DNA from: Micromonospora yangpuensis
Lineage (GTDB): Bacteria; Actinomycetota; Actinomycetes; Mycobacteriales; Micromonosporaceae
DNA length: 64,000 nucleotides
Direction: 5' to 3'
Assembly (NCBI RefSeq): GCF_900091615.1
Contig: NZ_FMIA01000002.1
Span: 5,394,001 to 5,458,000 of the forward strand
Below the pieces are notes generated by a model. It made no database searches. It was not told the origin of the DNA and worked only from the letters and a program-made list of their open reading frames with translations. Within the stretch, counting starts at the first letter, position 1, and every line of letters begins with the position of its first letter. A program made the translations under genes and the position numbers. Below are positions 26,462 through 35,356 of the stretch, one piece after another.

Positions 26462-27910
26462 GTGCCCGTACCACGACCGGATCAGATCCCACAGCTACAG
26501 GACGAACTCAACGACCGGCGGGAGGAGTTGCACCGGCTCCTCCTCAGTGACGGTCTGCCCGAGACGTTCGACGCGCTGACCGAGAACCAGCAGTGGCGAG
26601 ACAACTTCCGGCAGGCCGTCCGCCGGTACCAGTTCGTCGTCGAGATGCGCGATCGAACCTCCGACGACCGCCCGGACTTCGGCTCCGAGGAGTCGACGAG
26701 ATTCGAGTCCTACCAGCGCGGATACTCCACCATCTACGCCGACCTGCAGAAGTACGTCGGTTACGCGAACACCTGGGCCCACCAGCCGGGTACCTGGATC
26801 AACGACGCCCAACGCACCGGTCTGTCCCGCGCGAACGCCCTCCTTGCGGAGGTCGAGTCACGGGAACGAGCGCTCCGGGACGGGCGCCGGGCCTGGGGTG
26901 TCCAGGCCTGTACCGAGCTGCGAAGCCAGGTGAACGTGGCGAACCAGCTGCCACGCTTCGAACAGACCTCCGGCCAGAGCCTCGGCACGCTGTACAAACT
27001 GGTGCGCAACGCCGACGCCAGGCGCGACACGTCCAGCGTCGAGGTCGAGTACGGCCAGACCGCGTTGCTGTCCCGGCACTACCGGGAGGCGGCCTGTTCC
27101 GAACTGACGGCGGCCCTGCTCGTCGCGGCCCACCGGGATCTCTACGACCGGCGCCACAAGGCCGGGGATCTGATCACGATCAAGGACTTCGCGGAACCGG
27201 CGGGCCCGTCGAGCGCGCGACGTGACCACGTGGTGCTGGTGGTCGGGCCACCGAACCACCCCGAGTCGGTCTACGTCGAACCGTGGTCGAAGACGCCGAC
27301 CGTGACCGGCGCGCTGAACTACTCGATGGCACAACCGCACGCCTACGACGACGAGTATCAGCGTGAGGCGACCGGCAAGGACTACGCGGCGAAGGCGACG
27401 CAGCGCATCAACTGGAGCTGGGTGAACGCCCGTCACGTTCAACCCGCCAATCCGCCGGCGGGGGTGAACTCGACGGCGGACCTGCCGTACGCCAGACACG
27501 TGTACGACGTGCAGCACGCCTTCCACAGCCCTCCCAGCTCCGCCGGCCAGGGCCGGGCGCTGACCCAGGACAACCTGCGCCTGACCGCCGCCAACAACTT
27601 CGGTCAGCCCGTAGCCGCCCCGTTGGCGGCACAGTTCGCGACGACTCCGCAGCAGAGCACGGCGGCGTGGAATCAGGTGCAGTACTCGGCCACCCTCCAG
27701 TCACCACAACCCCAGTACGCACCTACCTACACCGGCTATCCGGCACCCGGCCACCAAACCGCCACGAGCTGGACCCCGGCCCAGACGTTGGCCTACCTCC
27801 AGTCCCAGACCGGCCAACCGAGTCAACAGCAGGGTGGCAGCAGTTGGCAGCCGCCCGCTAACTGGTCACCGCCGAGCCAGCAGGGGGGTCGGGGGCAGCG
27901 GCCAGGGTAG
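26462..27910 (+). CDS. Tandem paralogue C: papain-like-motif protein of unknown function
   Basis: A 482-residue soluble protein, third of the tandem homologues. Its conserved core has Cys212 in EAACSEL, His256 in DHVVLVVG and Glu273 in VYVEPW, then PTVTGALNYSMAQPHAY. Spacing Cys-His-acid (44 and 17 residues) is almost identical in all three proteins. The region YGQTALLSRHYREAACSEL is nearly the same as in B. The C-terminal 80 residues are Gln/Pro/Ser/Tyr-rich, unlike the Pro/Ala tails of A and B. AGGGGAGC sits before the GTG at 26462. The GTG of the next gene lies 70 bases beyond the stop. Confidence 0.7.
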   Translation: MPVPRPDQIPQLQDELNDRREELHRLLLSDGLPETFDALTENQQWRDNFRQAVRRYQFVVEMRDRTSDDRPDFGSEESTRFESYQRGYSTIYADLQKYVGYANTWAHQPGTWINDAQRTGLSRANALLAEVESRERALRDGRRAWGVQACTELRSQVNVANQLPRFEQTSGQSLGTLYKLVRNADARRDTSSVEVEYGQTALLSRHYREAACSELTAALLVAAHRDLYDRRHKAGDLITIKDFAEPAGPSSARRDHVVLVVGPPNHPESVYVEPWSKTPTVTGALNYSMAQPHAYDDEYQREATGKDYAAKATQRINWSWVNARHVQPANPPAGVNSTADLPYARHVYDVQHAFHSPPSSAGQGRALTQDNLRLTAANNFGQPVAAPLAAQFATTPQQSTAAWNQVQYSATLQSPQPQYAPTYTGYPAPGHQTATSWTPAQTLAYLQSQTGQPSQQQGGSSWQPPANWSPPSQQGGRGQRPG

Positions 27911-27980
27911 GACGGTCCGGTGGAACGCGGTTCCCGAAACTCTGGCACCCGTCTTCACCAGGACGGATGCGGCAGGTACC

Positions 27981-29036
27981 GTGACGGCCGTGTCCCCTCG
28001 CCCGTCCCTGCCCACCCGGACCGGTCGGACGGCGTTGCTGACCGCGGTCGCGCTGACCGCGCTGGTGGCCGGTTGCGGCACCGGGGCGGACGGCGGGCCG
28101 GTGGCCGAGCGGTCCACGGCCGCCACCTCACCGGCACCGCTACCGCCGATCCTCTACGTCGATCCGGACAACGCGGCGGCCGGACAGGTCACCGAGTGGG
28201 AGCGGCGGGGCCGGGCCACGGACGCCGCCGCGCTCCGGCGGATCAGCACCCGGCCGACCGCGCGGTGGCTGGTCGGTGACTCCGGCGCGGTGACCGAGGA
28301 GGTGTCGGCGTACCTGGCCGGCGCGGCCCGCGCCGGCCAGACTCCGGTGCTGGTGACGCACAACCTGCCGCAGCGCGACTGCGGCCGGCAGGGCTACGGG
28401 GGCGCCGAGACGGCCGAGGCGTACCAGCGGTGGATCCGGGAGTTGGCAGGCGGCGTACGGGGCCGTCCGGTCACGGTGATCCTCGAACCGGGGGCGGTGC
28501 CGGACGCGGTCGACCGGTGCGTGGCCGACGTCGACGAGCGGCTGGCCCTGCTCCGCGACGCGGTGGCGGTGCTCGGCAGCACCGGTAGCGCCCGGGTCTA
28601 CCTGGACGCCGGACACCCGGGGTGGGTGCGGGACAGCACGAAGCTGGCGGCGGCCCTGGACCGGGCCGGCGTCGCCGGGGCCGACGGGTTCGCCCTCAAC
28701 GTGGCCAACTTCGGCACCACGGCGGAGAACGTCGCCTACGGTCACCGGCTCAGCGACGCGCTGGGCGGTACGGCGAACTTCGTGATCGACACCAGCCGCA
28801 ACGGCAACGGCCCGTACCCGGGTCGGACGGTGAAGGGCGCACCGAGCTGGTGCAATCCGCCGGGGCGGGCGCTCGGCGAAGAGCCGACCACCCGCACCGG
28901 CCTGGACCGGGTCGACGCCCTGCTCTGGATCAAGTACCCCGGCGAGTCCGACGGCGCCTGCCGCCCGGGCGAGCCCGAGATCGGCACCTGGTGGCCCCGG
29001 TACGCCCTGGACCTCGCCGATCACCCCGCCAGCTGA
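27981..29036 (+). CDS. GH6-family lipoprotein, probable catalytic-acid loss
   Basis: A 351-residue exported lipoprotein related to GH6 cellulases. A hydrophobic signal ends in the lipobox LVAGC. GH6 landmarks are VLVTHNLPQRDCG, the GRPVTVILEP strand, VYLDAGHPGWV, NVANF, FVIDTSRNGNGP and LWIKYPGESDG. In active GH6 enzymes the ILEP strand is followed by the proton-donor Asp; here it is Gly171. The Asp in the RDC motif and the Asp in GESDG are kept. It may bind glucan without normal cleavage. Start is GTG at 27981 or GTG at 27990. It converges on a polysaccharide-type glycosyltransferase gene. Confidence 0.85.
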   Translation: MTAVSPRPSLPTRTGRTALLTAVALTALVAGCGTGADGGPVAERSTAATSPAPLPPILYVDPDNAAAGQVTEWERRGRATDAAALRRISTRPTARWLVGDSGAVTEEVSAYLAGAARAGQTPVLVTHNLPQRDCGRQGYGGAETAEAYQRWIRELAGGVRGRPVTVILEPGAVPDAVDRCVADVDERLALLRDAVAVLGSTGSARVYLDAGHPGWVRDSTKLAAALDRAGVAGADGFALNVANFGTTAENVAYGHRLSDALGGTANFVIDTSRNGNGPYPGRTVKGAPSWCNPPGRALGEEPTTRTGLDRVDALLWIKYPGESDGACRPGEPEIGTWWPRYALDLADHPAS

Positions 29037-29080
29037 CCCTCGCGGAAGGCAGCTGAACCTGCCGGGGAGGCAGCTGCGCC

Positions 29081-31357
29081 CTACCGGGAGACCGGTCGGA
29101 CCCCAGCGGCCGGCAACCCCGGGGGCGGCGGTGTTCCGACCGCACCGGCGTTGCCCTCCAGGCCGGTCCGCTTGAGTTTCTGCCAGCCCAGCCGGCCGCC
29201 GCTGAGCGCGGTGACCACCGACTGGAGCAGCACCAGGTACATCAGCTGCCGGTAGACGAACTGTTGCAACGGCAGCACCCAGAGCACGCCGAGCTTCTCC
29301 CTGTCCAGCCGGAACGCCACGATCGCGGTGAGGAACTGCAGGCCGAGCATTGCCAGCCAGGCCAGCGCCGTCGCGGAGCGGTCCAGGAAGAGCAGGCCGT
29401 AGATGGCGAGCAGGTCGATCACCGGGGCGGTCAGCGGCAGCAGCACCCCGAACAGGGTCAGGAACGTCAGGCACCGGCGGCTGAACCGACCGGACGCGCC
29501 CCGGTCCAGCACCGATCGGCGGTGCTTCCACATCGCCTGCATGGTGCCGTAGCTCCACCGGTACCGCTGTTTCCACAGCTGGCCGAGGCTGGTCGGCGCC
29601 TCGGTCCAGGCGCGGGCGCTCTCCTCGTACACGACCTTCCAGCCGGCCCGGCCCAGCGCCATGGTGATGTCGGTGTCCTCGGCGAGGGTCTCGTCGGTCA
29701 TGCCGCCGGCGTACTCCAGCGCCTCGCGGCGGAACGCGCCGATCGCCCCGGGGATGGTGGGCATGCAGCGCAGCGTCTCGTAGAGCCGACGGTCGAGGTT
29801 GAAGCCGATGACGTACTCGATGTGCTGCCACTTGGCGATCATGCTGCGCCGGTTGCCGACCTTGACGTTGCCGGCGACCGCGCCCACCCGAGGGTCCCCG
29901 AAGGGCTGGACCAGGCGGCGGACCGCGTCGGGTTCGAAGACGGTGTCGCCGTCGACCATCACGATCAGGTCGTGCCGGGCCAGGGCGACCCCGGTGTTCA
30001 GGGCGCTCGGCTTGCCGCCGTTGGGCTTGCGGACCACCCGGACGTTCGGCAGTCCGAGGCCGGCGACGATGTCGGCGGTGCCGTCGGTGGAGCCGTCGTC
30101 GACCACCACCACCTCGATCCCGCCGGGATGGTCGCCGGCGGCCAGCGAGCGGACCGCCGCCGCGATCCCCTCCTTCTCGTTGTAGGCCGGCACGATCACC
30201 GAGACCGGCTCGGTGATCGGCCTGCCCCAGGAGAAGTCCCGCCGGCGGCGTCGGCGGGCGTGCCTGATAGCCAGCAGGAACAACAGCACGGTACGCCCGA
30301 TGGTGAGCACACCGACGACGACGAAGAGCACGCCGAAGACCACGAAGAGGGCATCCGCCCCCTGGACCGCCCGGATGAGCAGTTGGCCGCGCCACCGCTC
30401 CCCCGCCGAGGCGGCGGTCGGGCCGCCCGTGCCGCCGGTGGCGCCCGCCTCGGCCAGCGCCAGGTCCAGCCCGCCGCTGACCGTGGTGAAGCGGTAGCCC
30501 CGCTCCTTCATCAACGGGATGTACCTGTCGAGCGCCTCGACGGTCTGCGACCGGTCGCCACCGGAGTCGTGCCAGAGGGTGACCGCGCCGGAGTAGCCGG
30601 CCGGGGTGGCGGCGGCGATCATCGCGTCCGGGCCGTTGCGCTCCCAGTCCCGGCTGTCCAGGTCGTTGACGATGGTCAGGTAGCCGAGTTCACCGGCCTG
30701 CTGCAACAGCGGCCAGTCCTGGTCGACGAAGGCGTCCGCCCGCGAGGAGTACGGGAACCGCAGCAGGTTGCTCCGGATGCCGGTGGCCCCGGCGATGGTG
30801 AGCTGGGTCTGGGTGTACTCCATCCGGCGCTGCCAACCGGGGATCTCGGTCAGGTGCGGGTGGGTGAAGGTGTGCACCCCGAGTTCGTGCCCACCGTCGG
30901 CCAGCGTGCGGACCAGCTCCGGATTGCGTACCACCTGGTTGCCGAGGACGAAGAAGGTGCCGGGCACCTGGTGTTTGTCCAGGACCCGGAGCACCTCGGG
31001 GGTCCAGCGCGGATCCGGCCCGTCGTCGAAGGTGAGCGCGATGGTGCGCGCCGGCAGCCGGTACGACTGGGGACGGTCGGCGGTGGTGTTGACGATCGGC
31101 CCGCCCTGCAGCAGCTCGGTGGGGACGTCGTCCTGGCCGCTGCCGGTGGTGTTCTCCGCCCGGTAGTCGGGGATGAACGAGCCGTTGGCGTACGCCTCCA
31201 CGAAGAGGATGCCGCCGAGCACGACGAAGACCATCGCGAAGACGGTCCAGCTCGGCCGGGGCACGTACCGCCGGGCACGGCTGATCGGTCGGCTGAGCGG
31301 GAGCGGTCGGAAGTGGCGGGTGGGGCGCTGCGGTGGGCCGGGACGGGGCTGACTCAT
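29081..31357 (-). CDS. Polysaccharide deacetylase - GT2 glycosyltransferase fusion
   Basis: A 758-residue membrane protein. A short basic cytoplasmic N-terminus and one membrane helix (about 37-57) lead to an extracytoplasmic NodB deacetylase domain with metal-binding TFDDGPDP and HTFTHPH motifs (about 110-310). A second helix (near 340) is followed by a processive GT2 domain with VIVPAYNEKEG, VDDGSTDG, VMVDGDTVFEPDA, AEDTD and the KQRYRWSYG (QxxRW) motif, then three or four membrane helices. Such fusions are predicted to make and partly deacetylate a beta-linked polysaccharide. It is coupled (ATGA) to the small membrane protein upstream. Confidence 0.9.
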   Translation of the reverse strand: MSQPRPGPPQRPTRHFRPLPLSRPISRARRYVPRPSWTVFAMVFVVLGGILFVEAYANGSFIPDYRAENTTGSGQDDVPTELLQGGPIVNTTADRPQSYRLPARTIALTFDDGPDPRWTPEVLRVLDKHQVPGTFFVLGNQVVRNPELVRTLADGGHELGVHTFTHPHLTEIPGWQRRMEYTQTQLTIAGATGIRSNLLRFPYSSRADAFVDQDWPLLQQAGELGYLTIVNDLDSRDWERNGPDAMIAAATPAGYSGAVTLWHDSGGDRSQTVEALDRYIPLMKERGYRFTTVSGGLDLALAEAGATGGTGGPTAASAGERWRGQLLIRAVQGADALFVVFGVLFVVVGVLTIGRTVLLFLLAIRHARRRRRRDFSWGRPITEPVSVIVPAYNEKEGIAAAVRSLAAGDHPGGIEVVVVDDGSTDGTADIVAGLGLPNVRVVRKPNGGKPSALNTGVALARHDLIVMVDGDTVFEPDAVRRLVQPFGDPRVGAVAGNVKVGNRRSMIAKWQHIEYVIGFNLDRRLYETLRCMPTIPGAIGAFRREALEYAGGMTDETLAEDTDITMALGRAGWKVVYEESARAWTEAPTSLGQLWKQRYRWSYGTMQAMWKHRRSVLDRGASGRFSRRCLTFLTLFGVLLPLTAPVIDLLAIYGLLFLDRSATALAWLAMLGLQFLTAIVAFRLDREKLGVLWVLPLQQFVYRQLMYLVLLQSVVTALSGGRLGWQKLKRTGLEGNAGAVGTPPPPGLPAAGVRPVSR

Positions 31358-31896
31358 CAGGGGGTGGTCGCCTCACCGGTGCCGGGTGGCTCCTCGGTCG
31401 ATGCGGACGGGGAGGGCGGCGCCGGGCTGGTCGTCGGCGAGGTGCTCGGCGAAGCGGTGCCGCTGGGCCGGGGACTGCTCGGTCGGGGACTGCTGGGCCG
31501 GGGGCTCGGGGTGGCCTGGGAGGGGCTCGCCGACGGCGTCGGGGAGGTCGGCGTCGCGGAGGGGCTGGGGGCGCGGGTCGGTGCCGGTCGCAGCGGGGGC
31601 GCGACAGCGGTGGGCGCGCGGGAGGGGGTGGCCCGTTCGGAGGACGGCTCGGCGGCGGGCACCAGCGGTGGGGGCGGTTGCCAGGGCTCGGCGGGCTCCT
31701 CCACGAACGGGATGATGTTCTCCGGGCTGATCGGCCCACCGGCGAAGCTGACCCCGACCATCGCGGTGTACGCCACCCCGGCCAGCCCCAGGGCGTAGGC
31801 GGTCCGCCGCAGCCACCGCCGGCGGCGTCCACTCGGGTCGACGAAGACCGGGGGTGGTTCCGGGGCGACGGGGATGATCTGTGTTGGTCCCTCCAC
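31357..31896 (-). CDS. Membrane-anchored Pro/Ser-rich protein
   Basis: A 179-residue protein with a 30-residue basic cytoplasmic part, one membrane helix (about 32-52, AYALGLAGVAYTAMVGVSF) and a 125-residue exported tail rich in Pro, Ser, Thr and Ala, including SPRPSSPRPSSPRPSG repeats. It has no enzymatic motif. Its stop overlaps the start of the deacetylase-glycosyltransferase gene (ATGA), so it is probably an accessory or anchor of that system; this is inferred from linkage only. Confidence 0.75.
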   Translation of the reverse strand: MEGPTQIIPVAPEPPPVFVDPSGRRRRWLRRTAYALGLAGVAYTAMVGVSFAGGPISPENIIPFVEEPAEPWQPPPPLVPAAEPSSERATPSRAPTAVAPPLRPAPTRAPSPSATPTSPTPSASPSQATPSPRPSSPRPSSPRPSGTASPSTSPTTSPAPPSPSASTEEPPGTGEATTP

Positions 31897-32025
31897 GCCA
31901 GCGAGTCTAAACGTGAATAACTTTCGTATTCTCCCTCATGTGTCCCGTCTGACATGCGCAAACGGCGTTTCGCGCTCGTTAACGGTGAGCCGGCGGTGAC
32001 CACCCGGACCTAGTAGGTTGGCCGC

Positions 32026-34095
32026 GTGGCCCGCAGCGTCTACCTCACCAGCGTGGGTTCCGGCGGCGGAAAGTCGACCATCGCACTCGGTCTGGCCGAG
32101 CTGCTCTCCCGACAGGTGGAGCGGATCGGCGCGTTCCGACCGTTGGTCTCCAGCACCGAGCCGGATCCCATCCTTGCCCTGCTCAGCGACCGTTACCGGT
32201 TGGACGTTACAACCCCCGATCCAGCCGGGACCAGCTACGCCCAGGCGACGGCGCTGGTCGGCGAGGGGCGACGGGAGGAGCTGATCTCGCGGATCGTCGA
32301 GCGGTACCGCGAGGTCGAGCGAGGCTGCCCGGCCGTGGTCGTGGTGGGCAGTGACTTCGCCGACGGCGGGGACGGGGCCGGCCCCCGGGAGCTGGCCTTC
32401 AACGCCCGGCTGGCGGTCGAGTTCGGCAGCGTGGTGGTGCCGGTCGTCGACGGGTACGGCCAGTCGCCGGAGGCGATCGCGGCGGCGGCCCGGGGGGCGT
32501 ACCACGATCTGGTGGACCTCGGGGCGACGGTGCTGGCGGTGATCGCCAACCGGGTGCCCGAGCCGATGGCCATGCCCGACCTGCCGGTGCCGGCGTACGC
32601 GATTCCCGAGGTTCCGGTCGTCTCGGCGCCGACGGTGGCCGAGGTGGCCACGGCGCTCGGTGCCACCCTGCTCGCCGGGGACGAGGCCGCGCTCGGCCGG
32701 GACGTGCTCGACTACGTGGTGGGCGCGGCACACGTACCGACCCTGTTGGACCACCTCACCGACGGCTGTCTGGTGATCACCCCGGGCGACCGGGACGACC
32801 TGCTGGTGGCGGCGAGCGCCGCGCACGTGGCCGGTCAGGTGTCGGTGGCCGGCCTGGTGCTCACCCTCGGTGAGCGACCGGATCCCCGGGCGATGCGGCT
32901 GTTCGACGGGATGGCCACCGGGCTCGCGGTACTCAGCGTGCCCAGCGACAGCTACGACACGGTGGCCGCCTCCAGCCGGATCGAGGGACGCCCCAGCGCG
33001 GCGAACCCGCGCAAGGTGGAGGCGGCGCTCGGTGCCTTCGAGGCCCACGTGGACACCGACGACCTGGCCCGCCGGCTGCGGGTCACCCGCTCCGCCCGGG
33101 TCACCCCGCTGATGTTCGAGTACGACCTGATCGACCGGGCCCGCGCCCGACGCCGCCACCTGGTGCTGCCGGAGGGCACCGAGGAACGCGTGCTGCGCGC
33201 GGCGGAGATCCTGCTGCGCCGGGGAGTGGCCGAGCTGACCCTGCTCGGCCGACCCGACGACATCGCCCGGCGAACCCGGGAGCTGGGCGTCGACATCAGC
33301 GGCGCGACCCTGGTCGACCCGGTGACCAGCCCGTGGCGCGACGAGTTCGCCGAGCGGTACGCACAGCTGCGCGCCCACCGGGGCGTCACCGCCGAGCTGG
33401 CCCACGACCGGGTCGCCCAACCGAACTACTTCGCCACCCTGATGGTGGCCGCCGGACGCGCCGACGGCATGGTCTCCGGGGCCACCCACACCACCGCCGC
33501 GACCATCCGCCCGGCCTTCGAGATCATCCGTACCGTGCCGGGGGTCTCGGTGGCCTCCAGCGTCTTCTTCATGCTGCTGGCCGACCGGGTGCTGGTCTAC
33601 GGCGACTGCGCGGTCAACCGCGACCCGGACGCCGCCCAGCTCGCCGACATCGCCATCTCCTCGGCCGACACCACCGCCCGGTTCGGCATCGAGCCCCGGG
33701 TGGCCATGCTGTCCTACTCCACCGGCAGCTCCGGGGCGGGCGCCGACGTGGAGAAGGTCGCCGAGGCCACCGCGCTGGTCCGGCAACGCCGCCCGGAGCT
33801 GCTGGTCGACGGCCCGATCCAGTACGACGCGGCGATCGACCCGCAGGTGGCGGCGACGAAGCTGCCGGAGAGCCCGGTCGCCGGACGGGCCACGGTCTTC
33901 ATCTTCCCGGACCTCAACACCGGCAACAACACGTACAAGGCGGTGCAGCGCTCGGCCGGTGCCGTCGCGGTCGGCCCGGTCATGCAGGGCCTGCGCCGCC
34001 CGGTCAACGACCTGTCCCGGGGCGCGACCGTGCCCGATATCGTCAACACGGTGGCGATCACCGCCATCCAGGCCGCCGGGGAGGCGTCGTCGTGA
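32026..34095 (+). CDS. pta: Phosphate acetyltransferase, long form
   Basis: A 689-residue enzyme converting acetyl-CoA and phosphate to acetyl phosphate. The N-terminal region (1-360) has a BioD-like P-loop fold (SVGSGGGKSTIALGL) and a DRTGG-type regulatory domain; the C-terminal catalytic PTA domain contains LPEGTEERVLRAAEILL, NYFATLMVAAGRADGMVSGA and FPDLNTGNNTYKAVQR. The GTG start follows a weak AGG. It is coupled to the acetate kinase gene by a GTGA overlap. Together they make the acetate/acetyl-phosphate overflow pathway. Confidence 0.95.
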   Translation: MARSVYLTSVGSGGGKSTIALGLAELLSRQVERIGAFRPLVSSTEPDPILALLSDRYRLDVTTPDPAGTSYAQATALVGEGRREELISRIVERYREVERGCPAVVVVGSDFADGGDGAGPRELAFNARLAVEFGSVVVPVVDGYGQSPEAIAAAARGAYHDLVDLGATVLAVIANRVPEPMAMPDLPVPAYAIPEVPVVSAPTVAEVATALGATLLAGDEAALGRDVLDYVVGAAHVPTLLDHLTDGCLVITPGDRDDLLVAASAAHVAGQVSVAGLVLTLGERPDPRAMRLFDGMATGLAVLSVPSDSYDTVAASSRIEGRPSAANPRKVEAALGAFEAHVDTDDLARRLRVTRSARVTPLMFEYDLIDRARARRRHLVLPEGTEERVLRAAEILLRRGVAELTLLGRPDDIARRTRELGVDISGATLVDPVTSPWRDEFAERYAQLRAHRGVTAELAHDRVAQPNYFATLMVAAGRADGMVSGATHTTAATIRPAFEIIRTVPGVSVASSVFFMLLADRVLVYGDCAVNRDPDAAQLADIAISSADTTARFGIEPRVAMLSYSTGSSGAGADVEKVAEATALVRQRRPELLVDGPIQYDAAIDPQVAATKLPESPVAGRATVFIFPDLNTGNNTYKAVQRSAGAVAVGPVMQGLRRPVNDLSRGATVPDIVNTVAITAIQAAGEASS

Positions 34096-35210
34096 GCCGG
34101 GTACTCGTGCTCAACAGCGGATCGTCATCGGTCAAGTACCGGCTCTACGACGGTGACACGGTGGTCGACCGGGGCACCGTGGAGCGGATCGGTGAGCCCG
34201 GCGGTGGACCGGCCGACCACGCCGGGGCGGTCCGGCAGATCCTCACCGAGCTGGACCTGACCGGCCTGAGCGCGGTCGGGCACCGGGTGGTGCACGGGGG
34301 GCGGCGGTTCAGCGAGCCGGTGCTCGTCGACGACGAGGGGCTCGCCGGGATCGCCGAACTGGTGCCGCTGGCCCCGCTGCACAACCCGGCCAACCTGGCC
34401 GGCATCACCGAGGCCCGTCGGGTGCTGCCGGACGTGGCGCAGGTGGCGGTCTTCGACACCGCCTTCCACCACACCCTGCCGGAGTCGGCCGCCACGTACG
34501 CCATCGAACGCGAGGTCGCCGAGCGGTACGGCATCCGCCGGTACGGCTTCCACGGCACCTCGCACGCGTACGTCTCCCGGCGTACCGCCGAACTGCTCGA
34601 CCGGCCGTACGCCGAGGTGAACACGATCACCCTGCACCTGGGCAACGGGGCCAGCGCCTGCGCGGTCGCCGGCGGGCGCAGCGTGGCCACCTCGATGGGG
34701 ATGTCCCCGCTGGAGGGCCTGGTGATGGGCACCCGCAGTGGCGACCTGGACCCGACTGTCGTCTTCCACCTGCGCCGCGAGGCCGGACTCGGCGTCGACG
34801 AGATCGACGACCTGCTCAACCACCGCAGCGGGCTGCTCGGCCTGACCGGGGTCAACGACATGCGCGAGGTGCTGTCCCGCCGGGCCGCCGGCGACCCGGC
34901 CGCGAACCTCGCCTTCGACGTGTACTGCCGTCGGATCACCGGCTACGTCGGGGCGTACTACGCCCTGCTCGGCCGGGTCGACGCGGTCACCTTCACCGCC
35001 GGGGTGGGTGAACACGCCGCGCCGGTACGGGCCGCCGCCCTGGCCGGCCTGGACCGGCTCGGCATCACCGTCGACCCGGGCCGCAACGACGGCAGCGGAG
35101 ACCGGGTGATCTCCCCGGCCGACGCCGAGGTGACGGTCTGCGTGATCGGCACCGACGAGGAGCGGGAGATCGCCCGACAGACCCGCGCCGTGGTGGCCGC
35201 CGAGGGCTGA
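34092..35210 (+). CDS. ackA: Acetate kinase
   Basis: A 372-residue ASKHA-fold kinase that makes ATP and acetate from acetyl phosphate. Signatures are VLVLNSGSSSVKY at the start, YGFHGTSHAYVS, the LHLGNGASACAV phosphate loop, GMSPLEGLVMGTRSGDLDP and FTAGVGEHA near the end. The GTG at 34092 overlaps the pta stop. The length is slightly shorter than the usual 390-400. The longer open frame upstream is a shadow of pta. Confidence 0.95.
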   Translation: MSRVLVLNSGSSSVKYRLYDGDTVVDRGTVERIGEPGGGPADHAGAVRQILTELDLTGLSAVGHRVVHGGRRFSEPVLVDDEGLAGIAELVPLAPLHNPANLAGITEARRVLPDVAQVAVFDTAFHHTLPESAATYAIEREVAERYGIRRYGFHGTSHAYVSRRTAELLDRPYAEVNTITLHLGNGASACAVAGGRSVATSMGMSPLEGLVMGTRSGDLDPTVVFHLRREAGLGVDEIDDLLNHRSGLLGLTGVNDMREVLSRRAAGDPAANLAFDVYCRRITGYVGAYYALLGRVDAVTFTAGVGEHAAPVRAAALAGLDRLGITVDPGRNDGSGDRVISPADAEVTVCVIGTDEEREIARQTRAVVAAEG

Positions 35211-35356
35211 CCACGGCGACGGCCACCGACCGCGCCCGGCACCCGGCCGTCCCGACCCCGCAAGCCCGGCCGGGCGCGCCGGATCCGGCCGGGTGGCTGA
35301 GCGCAGCCGACCCGGAAGGGGGAACCGTCCGCCGCACGGCGATCTACCGTGAGGCC

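Noticed and set aside
23454..27910. Toxin-antitoxin or toxin-immunity reading of the triplet
   Set aside because: No small immunity-like gene, secretion signal, RHS/ESX domain or chaperone lies next to the three genes, so only a motif-level description is justified.
29264..31798. 844-codon frame antisense to the deacetylase-glycosyltransferase gene
   Set aside because: The minus-strand protein has complete NodB and GT2 motifs; the plus-strand frame has none.
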